Part shown: piece by piece, positions 1-10,374 of the stretch
Numbering within the stretch: position 1 is the stretch's first letter
Layout of the letters: each line of letters opens with the position of its first letter
From: Karstenula rhodostoma CBS 690.94
Taxonomy: Eukaryota > Ascomycota > Dothideomycetes > Pleosporales > Didymosphaeriaceae
Assembly: GCA_010093485.1 (NCBI GenBank)
Contig: MU001502.1
Location: 1,198,057 to 1,262,056 of the forward strand
Direction of reading: 5' to 3'
DNA length: 64,000 bases
Position numbers and translations under genes: made by a program
Notes under the pieces: generated by a model
Database searches by the model: none
What the model was told of the DNA's origin: nothing
What the model saw: only the letters and a program-made list of their open reading frames with translations

Positions 1-345
1 AGCAAATTGTGCCTATCGAAGCACTTCTTTCTGAAGGCATCTTCGACACAGATACCATCATCGAGGAATGCCTTGAAATATCATCAAACAATAAGCAAGA
101 GCTTTTATCCTTTGTGAAAGGCATACCCATACGCACCCCAGAAGCAACGCACAGAACAGCTGAACACTACATGGGAAGAACTCATCGCACAGTGGAGAGC
201 TGTTTCACCAGATGATGTCGATTCTCTGGTGAGTCCTTGGGGTCATCCGTCTCCTCCTTTTCTTGTCTTCCTCAATACACCACCTGAAGTTCCGGAAGGG
301 TCTTCCGATAGTCCCACAACATCAATGGACATGGAAACACCGTAA
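1..345 (+). pseudogene. 3' end of an unrecognised gene, frame broken
   Basis: Two protein-like stretches lie in different frames. Frame 3 is open from the window edge to about 117 and contains an acidic helix-like segment (DTDTIIEECLEISSNNKQEL). Frame 1 is open from 118 to the TAA at 343-345 and contains TWEELIAQWRAVSPDDVDSL followed by a Pro/Ser-rich end. Frame 1 has a TGA at 115-117, so joining them needs a +1 shift or an intron ending at the AAAG at 117-120. No good donor is visible inside the window. The gene begins to the left of the window. I do not recognise the family. It could be a decayed gene or a real multi-exon end. Confidence 0.3.
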
Positions 346-1685
346 TACGACTTCTTTCCATGTTGTTGGATGGCGAGCTTTCCCGCAACAATATCCTGGT
401 TAGCGAGACCTACTTCCTCAGGTATGCATATTCGTACCAGGATAGATAGGCAAAGAACCATCTCCGAAAACATGGCCAACCATAAATTCATGGTCGCTCA
501 AGGTCAAGACATCTTCCTGTTAAACCAAGACAAAAATGTGGAGCATGAGCCCAACCCTAAGAGAACACAAGAGAACCCCGGAGTATCCCAAGATGCGAAG
601 GTTTAGAAGACTGTAGGGTCCCTCAAACATGTTTGCTCGTGCCTCCTTATGTGTTCGAATGTAGGTTTGATCTCATCCCCAATCACTTGAACAAACCCCG
701 TTTATTTGTATATAGATGATCTTCGGTACGTAGAATAACCTATTGATCTATCTCACCTTCTTGCGTCAGGTTCACTCAATAATTTGCTAATAGCCTGCGC
801 ACAGACGCTGGGCGCGCCTTAGCCGCTTTTTTGGTCCCCCTTTGTTCGTGCATTGGCAAAGCACAACGCGCCTTTTTGCCCCCCCTAGTTTATTGAGTCA
901 CCCTACCTCATAGTGAATCTCTACAATATATAACTTGCTAGCACGTCTTACACCATGCATCGGCCAATTGTGGTGGTTCTCCATATTCTTATCACCTTTC
1001 TTAACTAAATCGATGTCGATCGCTATATACTTTACTTACTGCCGACGGTACCTCATCTAGGACCGTGCATGCGTGCACGTGGTGAGGTGGCCCGTGGAGC
1101 TAGTAATGGTGAATTTCTATAGCTGTGGATCGGTGGTGCCGATGCTATAGTACGATCAAAACGATGCGTTGATATATCGATGCCATTTTAGATGGGAGTG
1201 GTACGCACTATCGTATAACCAGCCCCAACACTTTACACCCAAACCAATATTCACCTACGAGCGCGTCTCTAATCTAATATTGCGGTGCAAGAATACATCA
1301 TCATTATACTATAATATGGCATTTTTTCTCAATTTAAGCACTGGTATAACTCATGCCATCTAGACCGCGCATGATATACAAGGGAGAAGATTTCGCCAGT
1401 CTGATCATGGTGCTGCACTCAATTCTTTCACAGAATTTAGAACACACCACCGGGGAAATTCACCGCCCGCACGCAAGCCTTTAGCACCCGCACCAGCAAC
1501 AGAGCGGACTACCACCCTCGCACACCATCGAAGGTTCACCCCAATACAGATTTCGCGGCCCTTTCTCAAACCGGACACCACTCGCAACAATTCCGATCCT
1601 ACTCGATCATACCTGCTACAGACACCTAGCTCAAGGTCAGCCCGCAAGCTGCACTATCGTTTCTTGCAATAGATCAGAGACCAAC
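346..1685. other. Intergenic region before the E3 ligase gene
   Basis: I see no convincing gene; the short open frames on both strands lack recognisable motifs. It holds a possible 137-bp inverted-repeat element (768-904), listed separately. The last 250 bases before the ATG at 1686 are C/A-rich like a fungal leader. Confidence 0.6.
768..904. repeat. Possible MITE-like element, degenerate terminal inverted repeats
   Basis: The 15-base ends 768-782 and 890-904 are inverted repeats of each other at 13 of 15 positions (core ACTCAATAA). The 107 bases between them are GC-rich and hold two imperfect copies of a GCGCCTTnnnGCCnnnTTTTnnCCCCC-like block. There is no coding capacity. A clear target-site duplication is not visible, so the element call is tentative. 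Confidence 0.3.
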
Positions 1686-3562
1686 ATGTCATTCTTCGTC
1701 CCCGCTCCCGCTTCCAAGAAAGCCATCTTCCGTCCTATCCGCAATCGAGAGCCTTACCAAGCCGTTCACACGTCCAAACTTCACCTTCGAAGGGCGAAGT
1801 ACAACAAGCCCCTCGAGATAGTGTGCATCGAGAAGGCCGAGTTCACTGAAGAGGAACTCGCCAAATATGAATGCTGGGTGTGCCTGGACACCTACGCTCT
1901 CGATGAAGGCGTAGTCACCTGCGGTGTCCACTTCCTGTGCAACGAGTGCGCAGTCGACGGTTTCACATACGCCACGGAACCTGGATGGGACTGTTTCCCT
2001 GTATCATGTTGTGAGGGCAAGCCCATCGGCGTGTGCCTCGTGCAACACCTCCTGGATCCAGAGATCGTCGAGAAGTTCAAGGCTAAAGAGCGGGAGCGCT
2101 ATGTCTCTCCAGCCTTGCTTGTGTACTGCAACGGCTGTCGGAAGTGGCAACCACCTAGCGGATTTACTGAGACTGCTTATGCCACTTACTCCACGTGCTC
2201 TTGTGGCACAACTACTTGCGTGGGTTGCAAGGGAAAGTGGGAGGACCAGTACCACCGATGCACTGATGTCGACAATCCTCGCGAGAAGCCAGAATGGTTG
2301 CCAGAGTATTCGGTTCAGTGCCGCATCAAGCAATGTCCTGCCCCGGCGTGTCGCATGTGGATCGAGCTGAAGGAGGCTTGCAACCATATGACCTGCAAGT
2401 ACTGCCGTCATGAGTTCTGTTTCGTCTGCAAGATGGACTGGGATGGCAATCACGAAGGTTGCCCTACTTACGGCAACCCTGATGAGGGTTACGACGAAGA
2501 GGGGTATGAGATGACTGCCCACGGGCTGCACGTATACACCGGTTTGGATAGACAAGGTCGAAATCGCTTAGGTCAACTTCCTGTCGATCAACAGGTCGAC
2601 GAGATGGATAACGAGTGGTCTGATGATGAGCCCGACTACTATGAAGACCATTACGACTACGACTACAACCACAACGATCCAGAAGCCTATAAAATGGATT
2701 GGAATATCAGTTGGAAGATCAGTTCGAAGATGAAATCGACGACCAGTTCGAAGGCCAGGGCGCAAACCTGGTTGAAAACGATCTCGAAGACGAATTCGGA
2801 AACCCGTTCGAAGAACAGGACGGCTATGATCCCGAACAGCTTGAACAAGACAATCAATTTGACTCTGATTCAGACCATGGAGAAGATGAAAACGACGGCC
2901 ATGAGGGCAACTGGCATGTCGGTCCGTATGAGGATGGAGGTGAACCCCACACTGAAGCCCCTGAGCCCGAGCCTCTTATCGCAACAACGCCAGCCCCAGT
3001 AATCACCCCCACACCTCGACGAACATCACCCTCAGCCCGGCCCGCTCGTCCAGATGAGCATCTACACCTGACTTTCAATCGTCTAGAATGCAACCACGAT
3101 TGGACGAGTACTGGTAGAAGCCATTGGTGTGCAGTATGTCCCTACTACATGCCATACTACTACAACGAGTGCAACAAGTGCAAGATCCGGGTGTGCGATT
3201 ACTGCCGACTCAACTTCCATACTCGAACTGAGTTCTACTACCCCGGGTCCTATAACATGACTAGCGTCATACAGTGGGCGGAAGAGGGCAATCCTCGAGC
3301 TGTCGAGCGCCGCGCCGGTGCGATGGAGGGTGACGACGCCCTCTGGTGGATGAAGTACCTGTATGATGGTTACCCACCGGATCAAGACGAGTTTGACGCG
3401 TATGAATTCCTGAGTATGCCGACGCGGAATTCTGAGCGAGATATCGTCACTGTTGTCGTAGAGCACGATGTAGGCGTGAAGGGCCTCACCATGCCTTTCC
3501 GCCTCACTAATACGTACGGTCCGCTGGAGTGGGGAAATGATGATGAGGACACTGAGGACTGA
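1686..3562 (+). CDS. RBR (RING-IBR-RING) E3 ubiquitin ligase, apparent frameshift
   Basis: The 5' part (frame 3, from the ATG at 1686) has a first RING (CWVC...CGVHFLCNEC...), an IBR (YCNGC...CSCGTTTCVGC...HRC) and a RING2 (CPAPAC...EACNHMTCKYCRHEFCFVC). This is the RBR order, and the Cys in ACNHM is the position of the ubiquitin-thioester cysteine in the family. RBR ligases take ubiquitin from an E2 onto that cysteine and then onto substrate. After about 2693 the sensible protein moves to frame 2: an acidic linker rich in QFED/DEF, then a second Cys cluster (CNHDW, CAVC, CNKC, CDYC) and a tail ending EDTED at 3562. Frame 2 has a TAA at 2690-2692 and frame 3 becomes Lys/Ser-rich beyond 2700, so one base seems missing near 2690-2700. 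A weak intron (for example 2595-2710) cannot be excluded. Substrate unknown. Confidence 0.75.
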
Positions 3563-3735
3563 GTGGAATCGGTGCTGTTTGTTGTATAGACCAGTGCTTG
3601 CTAACTGTAGTTTCTTGGGAGCAGGAGGAGGAAAGGTTCTATTAGCAAAGCCTCCAATGCTTTGTATTATCCTACTCTCGCCTGTCTCTCCCTGACAAAA
3701 GACTCTAATGTAAAAGCCTCATTATATGGGATAGT

Positions 3736-4176
3736 TTGCGAGACAGTATTGTTGTGAAAAGTGGTCTCAGATTTTCAATTGAATACTCAGATGAAACGAA
3801 TCGCGATTCCATCTCGTGTACAAAATGCCATCTACAGGTGTGTTGTCTTTGCAACATCAGGCTGGCCGGATATTTCAAAGGCCTGAATATTCTCTTCAAC
3901 CCATCGCTATACAACCAAGTAAGCGTTATCCAGTGGGCTGAGGACGGCGAGGTGCCCTTCAAGGCGAAGCAGCGTGCAGAAATGCAAGAGCAGGACGCAG
4001 AAGCCCTCCAGGGCGTGGCTTTCATGTTCTCCCATTTTGAGCAACTTCACCGCGAGATGCGCTTCGAGAGCTGGTACACTAGAGAGGAGAACGCGGGTCT
4101 CCCAGGCGTCTCGATGATCTTCAGCCTGAACAACAGTAGATTTGCACCTTTGTACGTTGTTGATGAGGAGGATTGA
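3736..4176 (+). pseudogene. Truncated tandem copy of the RBR ligase tail
   Basis: This frame resembles the C-terminal tail of the upstream RBR gene: CTKCHLQVCCLC matches CNKCKIRVCDYC, LYNQVSVIQWAEDG matches SYNMTSVIQWAEEG, and both end in acidic residues. RING1, IBR and RING2 are absent. The frame has no upstream ATG; its first in-frame ATG lies after the Cys cluster. It lies only 173 bases after the RBR stop. A partial tandem duplication followed by decay explains this best. A spliced gene using a more distant start is possible but I see no supporting exon. Confidence 0.6.
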
Positions 4177-4518
4177 GCGAGCAAGAGCTAGCTGAGAGGA
4201 AAGCAGACACTTTTAAGAAGGTTTCTATGGTCAACTATTCGTAGTGGTATAAAACGCAGATTGCTTCTTTGTCAGAGTTAAACATACCAGATGATTGTTC
4301 ATACTTTTTTCTTCCCAAGCGAGACCCTCCGATCGTGCCCCTCGAGAGTGAGATAGATATCAATGAGCGATTAGTCAAATACGATACCATCTTAAGTCTT
4401 TAAATGAGTCAGCAGTTCGATTTCTTCCACAGTCTTGGAGCGAAGAGCTAAGATCATGGTGAATCCGCATTCCACGCGTAATTTTCTTCCTCTCCTACAA
4501 CATGGCTACACCATCTAC
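4177..4518. other. Intergenic region between convergent genes
   Basis: Presumed 3' untranslated and terminator sequence between the RBR tail copy (plus) and the MFS gene (minus). Nothing else seen. Confidence 0.6.
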
Positions 4519-6370
4519 CTAGAACATCTGCCTGTTCCTCATTTCCACAGGCAAAAAGACCATAACAAGCGCAGCCACCCAGATACCGCCCGCACCCAGC
4601 CACAGAATGCCCGAGCTCTGGTCTGCGAGGAAGCTCGCACCCGCAAACGGCGCGACGATACCCGATATACGACCGAGACAGGATAGCATACCGCTGACGG
4701 AACCTCGGTAGCTGGTGTCGAAGAGTTCGGGAGCAGATGCGTATAGCACGGCGTTGAAATACTTGTGGATGTTAGCGAGTGATACTTGTAAAGAGTGAAG
4801 AAGCGACGGGTGTGCTTACAGTCTGCATGATGTACTCCAGAGCGTTCAAGCCCACGTAGCCCGCCGTGTTGTTCACTTGCGTGTACATGGCCATCGCAAG
4901 ACCCTGGCAGATGGCGGAGATGACGAGCGACCATTTGCGACCCACGAGAGGCATCTGCACCGAGACGAGGGCAAGCACGGCTCCTATGATTCCTGGTGCG
5001 TATATGATGATGTATTGCTTGTACGTGTCCGACACCGAGCCTCGGCCGTCGGATACGTTGTTCCGCAGGAGGATGATGGGCAGGAAAGAGCCTGCGAGAT
5101 TGAAAGACCAGTAGTCGCCCTGAGTACAATTAGCATGGTACGAAAAAGGAAGGGGTTGTGGTACCATGTACGCGATGGCGAGGAGAACGAAGGTGAAGCA
5201 CTGCAGCCGGTTCGCAAAAACTCCCTTCAGACGTTGGAACTCCTTGCCGATGTCCCTGCCCACTTTCTTGACCATCTGAGCGCGAGTTCGTGGGCCTTCC
5301 ACATTCACGACCGACAAATTTGAGTCCATCTCGTCAAGCGCTGCGAACATCTCCAAAGTCAACTTCGGCGGCGGTGCACGGTTGAATTTCGCAATCTTGT
5401 GCAAAACTTCAATCGCCTCGGCCTCCCTTCCTCTGGCGAGTAGGAACTTCGGCGACTCGTGGAAATTGAATACAAAGAAGCGTAGGAAGAAGATGAACAG
5501 AGTGACGCAGCCGAGGATGATGACCTCGTAGCGCCATCCCATGTTGCTTGCAACAGAGCAGCATGCCTCTCCTGCGCCCACGGCGCTGCAGGCAGGAAGA
5601 GCAGGGTCGCAACGCCATTTGGCGGCGGTGCCATATGCTATGCCGGATGCAGCCACGACGCCAATTGGCTGCCAGAGGGAGAGGAGAGCAACCAGGTTGC
5701 GGCGACTTTGCGGAAGGAATTCCAAGGCGATGGTGGCATCGATGGGGATATTGCCTCCCAGTCCAAGGGACGCAAGAAAATAGATTCCGCATACGGCCTC
5801 GTAGTTGTATTTCGGAGCAGCCTGGGAAGTAATTAGCACGCTGACGGACCGGAGAATTCATAAATAAAGACGTACGATAAGCAGTCCGAAGATGGAGGTG
5901 ATCAAGCAGGTCAGGTTAAACGCCCATTTCCTCCCGATTATATCCACCAATATGCCGAAAGTGAGTGCTCCGATGGCAAGCCCGGCATTGGCCAATGAGA
6001 AGATGTCTCCCTGTCTTGCGGGTGGGACGTCCATCTCCTGGTACACAGCGCTAGCAATTAAACCCACGCCCTGAGCCCACGCAAGATCAAGAAAGTACCC
6101 AAAGCCGCACAGAAACCAGATGCATATCTGGTACCTTCCCAGGCCAAAGTTGTCGATTTCCACGTTGATGAGGGCAGCCTTCTTCTCGAACGTGGTGAGC
6201 GGATTTGCAGCCGCGCCCTTTAGAATCGCCGCGAAAGACATGTCTGTTTCTGCAACTCGCTCGACATCGTTGTAGATGGGCACTTCGACCTGGGTTCGTA
6301 GCTTCTCAATTGGAGGCTTCTGCGCCTCGTCGAGGCCCATCGAAGGGTCGTCGTAGGTGTTGATCGCCAT
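4519..6370 (-). CDS. MFS transporter, sugar-porter/SVOP-like
   Basis: Four exons on the minus strand: 6370-5876, 5821-5165, 5119-4820 and 4761-4519, joined in phase 0 to 564 aa. All three introns have GT-AG ends and GCTAA branch sites. It has about twelve hydrophobic segments. MFS signatures include DIIGRKWAFN after TM2, a long TM3-TM5 block beginning GGNIPIDATIALEFLP, and a central cytosolic loop after FHESPKFLLARGR (family E/R-rich motif). The N-terminal 60 residues are hydrophilic and lack a signal peptide. Related fungal proteins are annotated as sugar or general substrate transporters of the plasma membrane; the substrate cannot be read from the sequence. The start at 6370 was chosen because upstream in-frame sequence (to 6481) is Cys/Arg-rich and unlike the family. 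Confidence 0.8.
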
Positions 6371-7789
6371 GATGAAAATTGGTCGAGCACGTCCAAAGTA
6401 CAGGACGAATGCAGGGTTCCTCAAGGCGCGACAGGGTAATATAGCAAACGGTAAGAGGCGGCTACCACCTACCTCACACACTAGGATCTATGCAACGAGA
6501 CACTAGCATCTACGCGATCGAATCGAGAGGGTGGGGTTTTCAGGGGCTAGGCTTGAATAGGCAAGACAGGTGAGATCGCTTTGTGAGGACATGTATCAAT
6601 GACGACATGTAAAAGTTCCGCCTGCGCTTCACTCTCCGTCGTAGAAAGATTTCGAGCCTTGGTGTAGAATTTAAGCATCGAGGCCTGAGGTGTCACTATT
6701 AGTTCAAGGGCTAGTTGAGAAAATCCTAGATGGACGACAAGAGAAGAGAATGAGTGTGGGTGCGCCGAGGAGCAAGTGGCTAACGCTACGAACGTCGTGC
6801 TTCGTGAACGGCACGAACAAAGTTTACTGCACGTGCGAACACCGTTCGGCGACTCCGGGTACACCTACAACAGCCAACATCCCACGAGGCTCAGATCGCG
6901 AAAAGAAGAACGGCAGTATGCGCCACCTGACAAGCCAAGCCATGCGCGAAGTCCTTGATTCGCGCGAGATTCGCATGCATATCGCCATGCGCATTCCGTA
7001 TGCATGATGCTCTAGAATCGAGGAGTCAACCAATCAGGGTCCAGTGACATCTTTCGATCGTAAACTTTAAATCGAACTCCGGAAGACTATCCTATAAGGT
7101 GGAAATGTCCCTCGGAGATTTAGTCATAAAGATCCTGCTCATCTCGAAGGATGCTTCCTACCAGATGGACGCGGGTTCACTGTATCACGTGACAAGACAC
7201 CTAGGGCTAGGTATCGAACCTAGAACATTAGTAGAAAACGTTCCAAGCGCGTGGGTATGACTTTTCCATCAATAGGGTTCTGTCAAAAAGTAGTTCCCAA
7301 TTACATGGCTTGACACAGTTTTAGTCATGTTATAGAGGCCGTCACGTTACCTACCCGATACCACATCAATCAAACAACCACCGTTACTATTTTGTGAAAC
7401 CATTTGTGGCGTTTGCTTTGGACGTTTCTGCTAGTCGAGACTTATATTTGATAATTTGTGTACGCCTCACGATAAGTATATCTTTTTGGCCTACTCCTCT
7501 CCAGATCTTATATCCCATTGTCCGATGCAACGAAAATTCTGGCGATGGGAGTGAGTTGAACATCACCAGGACAAACATCAAAGTATGCAGCTGGCTATTA
7601 CTAAAGATAGCAGAGCCCTCCTATTTTTGGACCAAAAGCGATGAAGATACTACGTGCTTAATATTTTCGACTCCTCTCTACAAATTAATCCTCAAAGGTT
7701 GAATTAGCGAACTTGGCCTAGTTCAAATCACAGCATATCAACAAACACATCACACCACTCCATCCGCCTACATATCCAAATCATCCCCC
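6371..7789. other. Intergenic region, 1.4 kb
   Basis: Promoter side of the MFS gene and 3' side of the carboxypeptidase. Small open frames lack motifs. A 17-base hairpin shaped like a tRNA T-arm lies at 7207-7223, but the rest of a tRNA is missing (see rejected items). The 7380-7700 part is AT-richer. Confidence 0.6.
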
Positions 7790-9466
7790 CTACCTCAAGA
7801 CACTCGCACTCGGCGTCCCCGACGGCGGCAGCGGCACAAAAGCCTCCGTATGCGTCGCCTCCGCCGAGCCATTCGTCTGAAACTCCGCCGTAACAACTTT
7901 ACTCCCATCCGGAATGACCAAACCCTGCAGCACCCTCTTAAACATCTCCAGACTCGCGGCAGGCTGGTAGTAAGGAATTTCGTGCCCCGCCTCATAAACC
8001 CTCGTAAACGAGAAATTCCCATACTCGCGCGTCTCACCGTACTCGACGCCATCCACAAGAAACGGCACATAGCCCGACGCCCGAAACGCCTCGGCGTGCG
8101 TGTAGTTGACCGCCAGACTGACGGCCTCCCCGCCGAACCAGTTGCAGATGTAATCGGCATCGCCGTAGATGAGGGCGACTCTGACGCCGTATGCGAGGAC
8201 GGCCTGCAGGTCGTCGATGAGCGGGTACACGAAGTCGCCGGTGGTTTGGAAGCCGTAGCTCACGTTGGGCGCGTTGGAGGTTGTGTAGTTGATGTTGACG
8301 CCGAGGGCCTCCTGCGTGGAGGCGAGGTTTAGGAAGGCTTTGAAGTAGTCTGGTGGCGTGGGGTCGTCGTAGGGGTGCCGGATGTCGTAGACGCCGCGGC
8401 CGCCGTAGGAGTAGTACGGCTCCTCGACTAGGGAGCGGCAGATGCTGGTCGCCGATGAGCAGTAGAAGTACGCGTTGTCGCTGCTTGCATCTTGGCTAAG
8501 GGCGGACTTGCAGTATTGGATCCAATCGCGGCACCCGCCGGGGATGGAGTAGGCCGTCTTCATGAAGGTGTAGATGGTGTCGTTGATGGACTTGATGCCG
8601 TAGGTGTTGTTGACGGCGAATTCGGGATAGTACGGCGCCTGGATTTCTTCGTCGATGATGCCGTTGATTATGCCGAGGGTGTCCATTTGGAGCTCGCAGC
8701 CCTCGATCGAACCGTTCTTGATGGCTTCGTTCTGCTGGTAAAAATAGTTGTAGAAGCCGGGGCCATAGTGGCCGCCGTAGCTCTCGGTCCAGAGATTGAA
8801 AGTGAAATTCTGGATGTCGGGGTCCAGCTGCGGGGAGAGCTCCAAGAAAGCTTGCAGGATGTGCCATGCACCCACGGCTGCAGCGTGGGTTGTGTTGGCT
8901 GTATCAAGATCGACTAGAGAATAGCGGCCGTTTTGGTCGGTTTTGGTGGTCTGGTAGGAGAAACCGACACCGACAGGTTGCGACAAATACAGCATATTAG
9001 ATTCTTCATTCCAAGAGTATGGATTTAGCTGCGTCTTCAAATCCTCGGTAACATTGCAAGGTCCATGTTCTGCGCATGTTAGCATCTTTCACGAAGAATT
9101 TCATTATCCCGCCCCCATCCACCTACCCTGAAGCAGCCCAATCAAACTATCCGAGCCAGGCCCTCCATTTAACCATAGCGTCAATGGCTTATTGCTGGGG
9201 TCCGTCCTCGCCTCAAAGAACCAGAAAAACATGTTTGTCTTCTCGTCCAAGCTGATATATCCGGCATAGTCGTCCACTCCTGGGGTAGTCTCGCAAATCC
9301 CACCGTCTTTCCCTGGCTGCTTGAACCGAATCTGTGCGCCCTGCGGTGACGTGATGGTCCTCACGCCTGAAGGATCCACGGGGATACCGCGCTCCTCCAA
9401 CGAAGGCTTGCGGGCCGCGCAGAGCGTCGCGCATCCGAGCGCTAGCAGTGTCGAGAACCGGGTCAT
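7790..9466 (-). CDS. Secreted serine carboxypeptidase (peptidase family S10)
   Basis: Two exons, 9466-9127 and 9069-7790, give 539 aa; the intron has a GTAGGT donor, a GCTAAC branch site and a CAG acceptor. An N-terminal signal peptide ([18 protein letters not shown]) is followed by a propeptide-like region. S10 features in order: [10 protein letters not shown] (oxyanion/substrate region), PCN after the splice junction, the nucleophile Ser in [10 protein letters not shown], the Asp in [11 protein letters not shown], and the His in [11 protein letters not shown]. Many NxT/NxS sites suggest glycosylation. The enzyme removes C-terminal residues from peptides, outside the cell or in the vacuole. 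No retention signal is seen, and the C-terminus is short and not GPI-like, so secretion is the better guess. The gene looks intact. Confidence 0.9.
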
Positions 9467-10374
9467 GATGTGGAATGGATGGCACCTGAATGCGGTAGTG
9501 GGAGAGGAAGAGAACTGCGAGAAGGGACGGCGAGGAGGTTCTATAGGAGTAGAGTGGCTGAGACATCTCGTTTCGCTCCGAGACTACGTCAAGAGAAAAC
9601 GCTTGAATAGACTGTGCCGATGTCTGCGGCCGGGGCAGTGCCCTCTGCATGGAGCAGTAGTCGTGGGGTACATAGCAGGCCCGAAAAGGCATCTCCATCT
9701 GGCTTTGAGATGGTGATTGGTGCTAGGGAGATGTGATTATCAACGTGTGAGCAAGCCTGGTAGATCGCTGCAAGACCACAACCGGGCACGTCTCTGCGCA
9801 GTGGAAGTTGTAACAGCTACACTGCTCTAGCAGGCTTTGCGTCACGTAATAGATATAGCCGGACGAATGAAGCCGATGGAACTTCTTCCAGGCACTCAAC
9901 CTGGGCCACACCGATTGAACTCTCCAAACAAAGAACCAAAATAGACAATGCTGGGTGGTGCAGGGTTGCCAGAGGTTGCACTGCTCTTCCCTAAACAGGC
10001 AGCTGCGAAGACATCTTCAACCTTGTCGCACTCAAGCCGAGCGTTCCCGCAGCTTATCGCTCGTGTTGACAAAGCTTGATCTGCGTCTTACACGTCATAG
10101 ATTGGCATGGGCCATCCGGGTACTCGACAAGGGTAATATTGGGGACACGAGAGCGCTACATGTCTCTCGAAGCTACACTACAGAAGCTAAGATCAATACA
10201 AAAACTTTTGTTCATCTCCTCTTATCCTACCCGTATGCCAGCGCCATGCAATGCAAAACTCATACAACATCTCGCAGCATCCAACACCATTTTTGGGCAA
10301 CAAAAAGACAAAATGAAAGGGTATATATGTAAATGCTTCCACAAAACACCAAGAACCCCGAAGGTAGACAACGC
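9467..10374. other. Intergenic region
   Basis: Promoter of the carboxypeptidase (minus) and 3' side of TSC2 (minus). Open frames here on either strand have no recognisable motifs. Confidence 0.6.

Noticed and set aside
2690..2700. Programmed -1 ribosomal frameshift in the RBR gene
   Set aside because: The sequence TATAAAATGG does not form the XXXYYYZ slippery heptamer in the correct phase, and slipping would meet the TAA at 2690-2692.
7207..7223. tRNA T-arm-like hairpin (CTAGG stem, loop TTCGATA on the minus strand)
   Set aside because: The B-box-like part is good, but no matching acceptor, D-arm or anticodon arm could be folded within a normal tRNA length. It may be a tRNA or SINE relic.
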